This document shows positions 61,952-64,000 of a stretch of 64,000 nucleotides of DNA, one piece after another. Position 1 is the first letter of the stretch. Each line of letters starts with the position of its first letter. The position numbers were made by a program, and so were the translations under genes. The stretch comes from Tridacna crocea (lineage: Eukaryota; Mollusca; Bivalvia; Cardiida; Cardiidae). The DNA lies in NCBI GenBank assembly GCA_943736015.1, contig OX031057.1, positions 61,152,001-61,216,000 of the forward strand. Direction: 5' to 3'. The notes under the pieces were generated by a model, which made no database searches, was not told the DNA's origin, and was given only the letters and a program-made list of their open reading frames with translations.

Positions 61952-61994
61952 AGATGTAAGTACAACACGGAAGAGAAAATTTTTCATTAACTTC

Positions 61995-62207
61995 CTCAAC
62001 TCTCAACCAAATAACAAAATTTTCAATTTCTCTGAATTGAAATCAATTGCAAACATGTTAATAAATGTGAGTCAAACATTGGAATTTGTTTTGGGCAGGG
62101 TAGAAAACAAAGTGGGAAAAGGAGAAAATGCTGATTACCAGCATTTTCTCCTTTTCCCACGATGTTTTCTAAAGTTTCCTACTCAGGGTGGTGTGGTAAA
62201 GGATTAA
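61995..62207 (-). mobile_element. A-type palindrome
   Basis: CTCAACTCTCAACCAAATAAC to GGTAAAGGATTAA; apex CTGATTACCAG near 62135; short arm shortened. Confidence 0.8.
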
Positions 62208-62410
62208 TCCTTTCACAAAACAACAAATTTCAGACTTTTCAAGATTAAAAGCACCTTCAAAATTTAAAAGCACCAAACAATGACAAACCCAAAAGTGGTA
62301 AAAATGAACTGACACTCTTTGAAAAGATCACGTTGATTACCACCATTTTCCTGTAAAGTTTTCAAAAGGCCCTTCTTCGAAATCATTCAAACACAGGATT
62401 GTTTGGTACA
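62204..62410 (-). repeat. Degenerate A-type copy sharing TTAA
   Basis: TTAATCCTTTCACAAAACAAC, ACGTTGATTACCACCATTTTC, GGATTGTTTGGTACAG. Confidence 0.6.
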
Positions 62411-63478
62411 GACAAAACACAGCCAAAAACATTAATCCTTGCACTAACTAAATTCCTTTACTAGTTCACATCCATATTCTGACAGAAAGACAAGGGTGAT
62501 AAAGTATCGATTGGCAAAAATATCACAAGCGTGACGTCAATTATACGTACCACATTTTATTCCCGAGTACTGAGTGTTTCTTCAAAGAAAATGCAATAAA
62601 ATGACCATCAAATAATTGACCAATAACTGCATGTGATATGAAGATGTCACCGCCAATCAAACTAGTAAACAATCCACATAACTGTCAATTTTTCACATCA
62701 TGTATACTCTACACCATAAATAGAACCCTTCTGATATTTTCAACCACTTCTCTTTCAAAAATTTGACCTGTCATTTGAAAAGGGACCATCTAGGAACTGC
62801 AAAAAGCATCAATCCTGGTCAGACGGCGTGAAGTGCGCATGCGCAGGCTGACCAGGATTGACACTTTTCGCTTTAATGACACTTTCTGTATGAAGAGTGG
62901 TCATTGTACTGTACCTATAATATTATACAATCATTTTTGAATTATCGTCTCAAACTGACCTGAACTACTGTTGATCTGTTTTCATCTAATTGATGTACGG
63001 AATTCCCAGATGGTCTCTTTTTGGTGATGGGTCACATTAATATCAACTGACTATTGAAACAACAAATTTTCTACTTGTTCCAATTAAAGGTGGCCCTTCA
63101 GATTTTGAGACTAAAATTTTACAAAAGTACAAAAAATCATCCTTAAACTCCCAAAGTCTTACAATTTTCATTTATAAAACCCCAGAAGTCGAAAACCATC
63201 CAACAATTACAAAGAAATTAGAGATTTACTACACCCCAGGTCAACACCGACAGGAAACATATTTTATTTTTACACGAGCAACTCGCTCATTTACATACCA
63301 GAAATACACCGTCGAAGCTTCAAACATAGCGTCCGAAGAAGATATTATGAAAAATAAGTACATGTCTGTTATGTTATGGAATTTAGGCGTCATTAGTTTC
63401 GTGCCATTATTCCAACAATGCTTTTTTTCATTTTTGGCACGAAATCTCAAAATAGCTTAAGAGGCTACGTAGCCTTTT
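62411..63478. other. Sequence without a confirmed gene
   Basis: An R-family hairpin (AATCCTGGTCAGACGGCG / GCGCAGGCTGACCAGGATT) at 62812-62862, and a hairpin TTTCGTGCCATTAT / TTTTTGGCACGAAA at 63397-63447. No exon or promoter could be supported. Confidence 0.5.
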
Positions 63479-63704
63479 CACTCTTTACCACACAATCCCG
63501 ACATTTAACAACCCTGAGAAAGAAGCCTTTTGAAAACACTGTGGGAAAAGGAGAAAATGTTGGTAACCAGCATTTTCTCCTTTTCCCACTGTATTTTCTA
63601 TCCTTCCCAAACCAAATTTTAATCTTCAATCGCCTTTATTTTGTCATCTGCAAATGCATTCAATTTGGACCAGTCTAAAATTTTGTCGTTTGGTAAAGAA
63701 TTAA
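63479..63704 (+). mobile_element. A-type palindrome (226 bp)
   Basis: TCACTCTTTACCACACAATCC to GGTAAAGAATTAA; apex TTGGTAACCAG. Confidence 0.88.
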
Positions 63705-63933
63705 AGGAATACCATTTAAAAAAATTTGGGGGGAAATTTTATGATTCTTATTTATTTATGATTTGTATTGTTTTTTCATATATTCAATGATACGGTTTTT
63801 TTTTTTAATTTGTTGTGATGTGAAAATTCTAAATACCCACCTTTAAAGGAAATTATCTCTTGAATGGTAAAACAAAATGTGGGAAAAGGTGGAAAATCTA
63901 GTTACTAGCATTTTCTTCCTTTACCACCATATT
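63705..63933. repeat. Degenerate A-type palindrome in AT-rich sequence
   Basis: GTGGGAAAAGGTGGAAAATCT / AGCATTTTCTTCCTTTACCACC near 63900. Confidence 0.5.
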
Positions 63934-64000
63934 TTAATTCTTTATCAAATGACACCTGTAGACTTATCCAAATTGAAAGCATGTGCAGATCACAAGATAA
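63934..64000 (-). repeat. A-type copy running off the window
   Basis: TTAATTCTTTATCAAATGAC, GACTTATCCAAATTG and GCATGTGCAGATCAC mark the start of a minus A copy. Confidence 0.75.

Noticed and set aside
1-64000. Retroviral, LTR, Polinton or other capsid-bearing element
   Set aside because: No reverse transcriptase, integrase, capsid or envelope signature and no long direct terminal repeats were seen; the long elements present have inverted ends or Helitron-like ends.

Overview
This is a eukaryotic, AT-rich, intron-dominated window, not bacterial. It holds most of one host gene on the minus strand: an orthologue of RAPGEF1 (C3G), the Crk-binding guanine nucleotide exchange factor for Rap GTPases. 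I assembled eleven coding exons between 41351 and 489 from splice signals and protein similarity. Reading phases agree at all ten junctions and give 877 uninterrupted codons. They cover the N-terminal helical region, a serine-rich linker with five proline-rich SH3 ligands, the acidic hinge, the Ras exchanger motif (REM/RasGEF_N) and the first residues of the catalytic CDC25 domain. The rest of the catalytic domain lies beyond base 1. The start codon and first exon(s) were not found; they lie in 41352-64000 or beyond.

The repeats point to a lophotrochozoan, probably a bivalve mollusc (inference): tRNA-headed SINEs, Helitron-like elements with internal tandem repeats, and palindromic MITEs crowding the introns. 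No retroviral or capsid-type element was recognised.

The main non-genic feature is a swarm of roughly 75 whole and broken copies of a TTAA-flanked element with a long central palindrome. Complete copies are almost always 225-230 bp, most often exactly 229 bp counting both TTAAs. Three subfamilies (called A, B and C here) share the ends (TTAACCCTTTACC-like), total length and dyad position (about 88 bp from one end), but differ in arm sequence and in the palindrome apex. Copies sit alone, nested in each other, or end to end sharing one TTAA. Several have lost half the palindrome or swapped arms.

Layout. 1-4 kb: RAPGEF1 exons k, j and i among A and B copies. 4-15 kb: an 11.3-kb intron with a foldback element of GGGGGCA-type repeats (6.5-7.4 kb) and a 52-bp minisatellite carrying an A insertion (9.1-9.9 kb). 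15-21 kb: exons h, g and f, a Helitron-like element and a long inverted repeat. 21-27 kb: a second Helitron-like element split by a 4.3-kb TIR transposon. 27-29 kb: exons e and d. 29-37.6 kb: a deleted mariner/Tc1 element, exon c, a third Helitron-like element with a 2.2-kb array of 166-bp repeats, and exon b. 37.6-41.4 kb: MITEs and exon a. 41.4-64 kb: no confirmed exon; SINEs, more TTAA palindromes, two hAT-like and two Harbinger-like elements, a MADF/Myb-like transposon-gene remnant and other hairpins.
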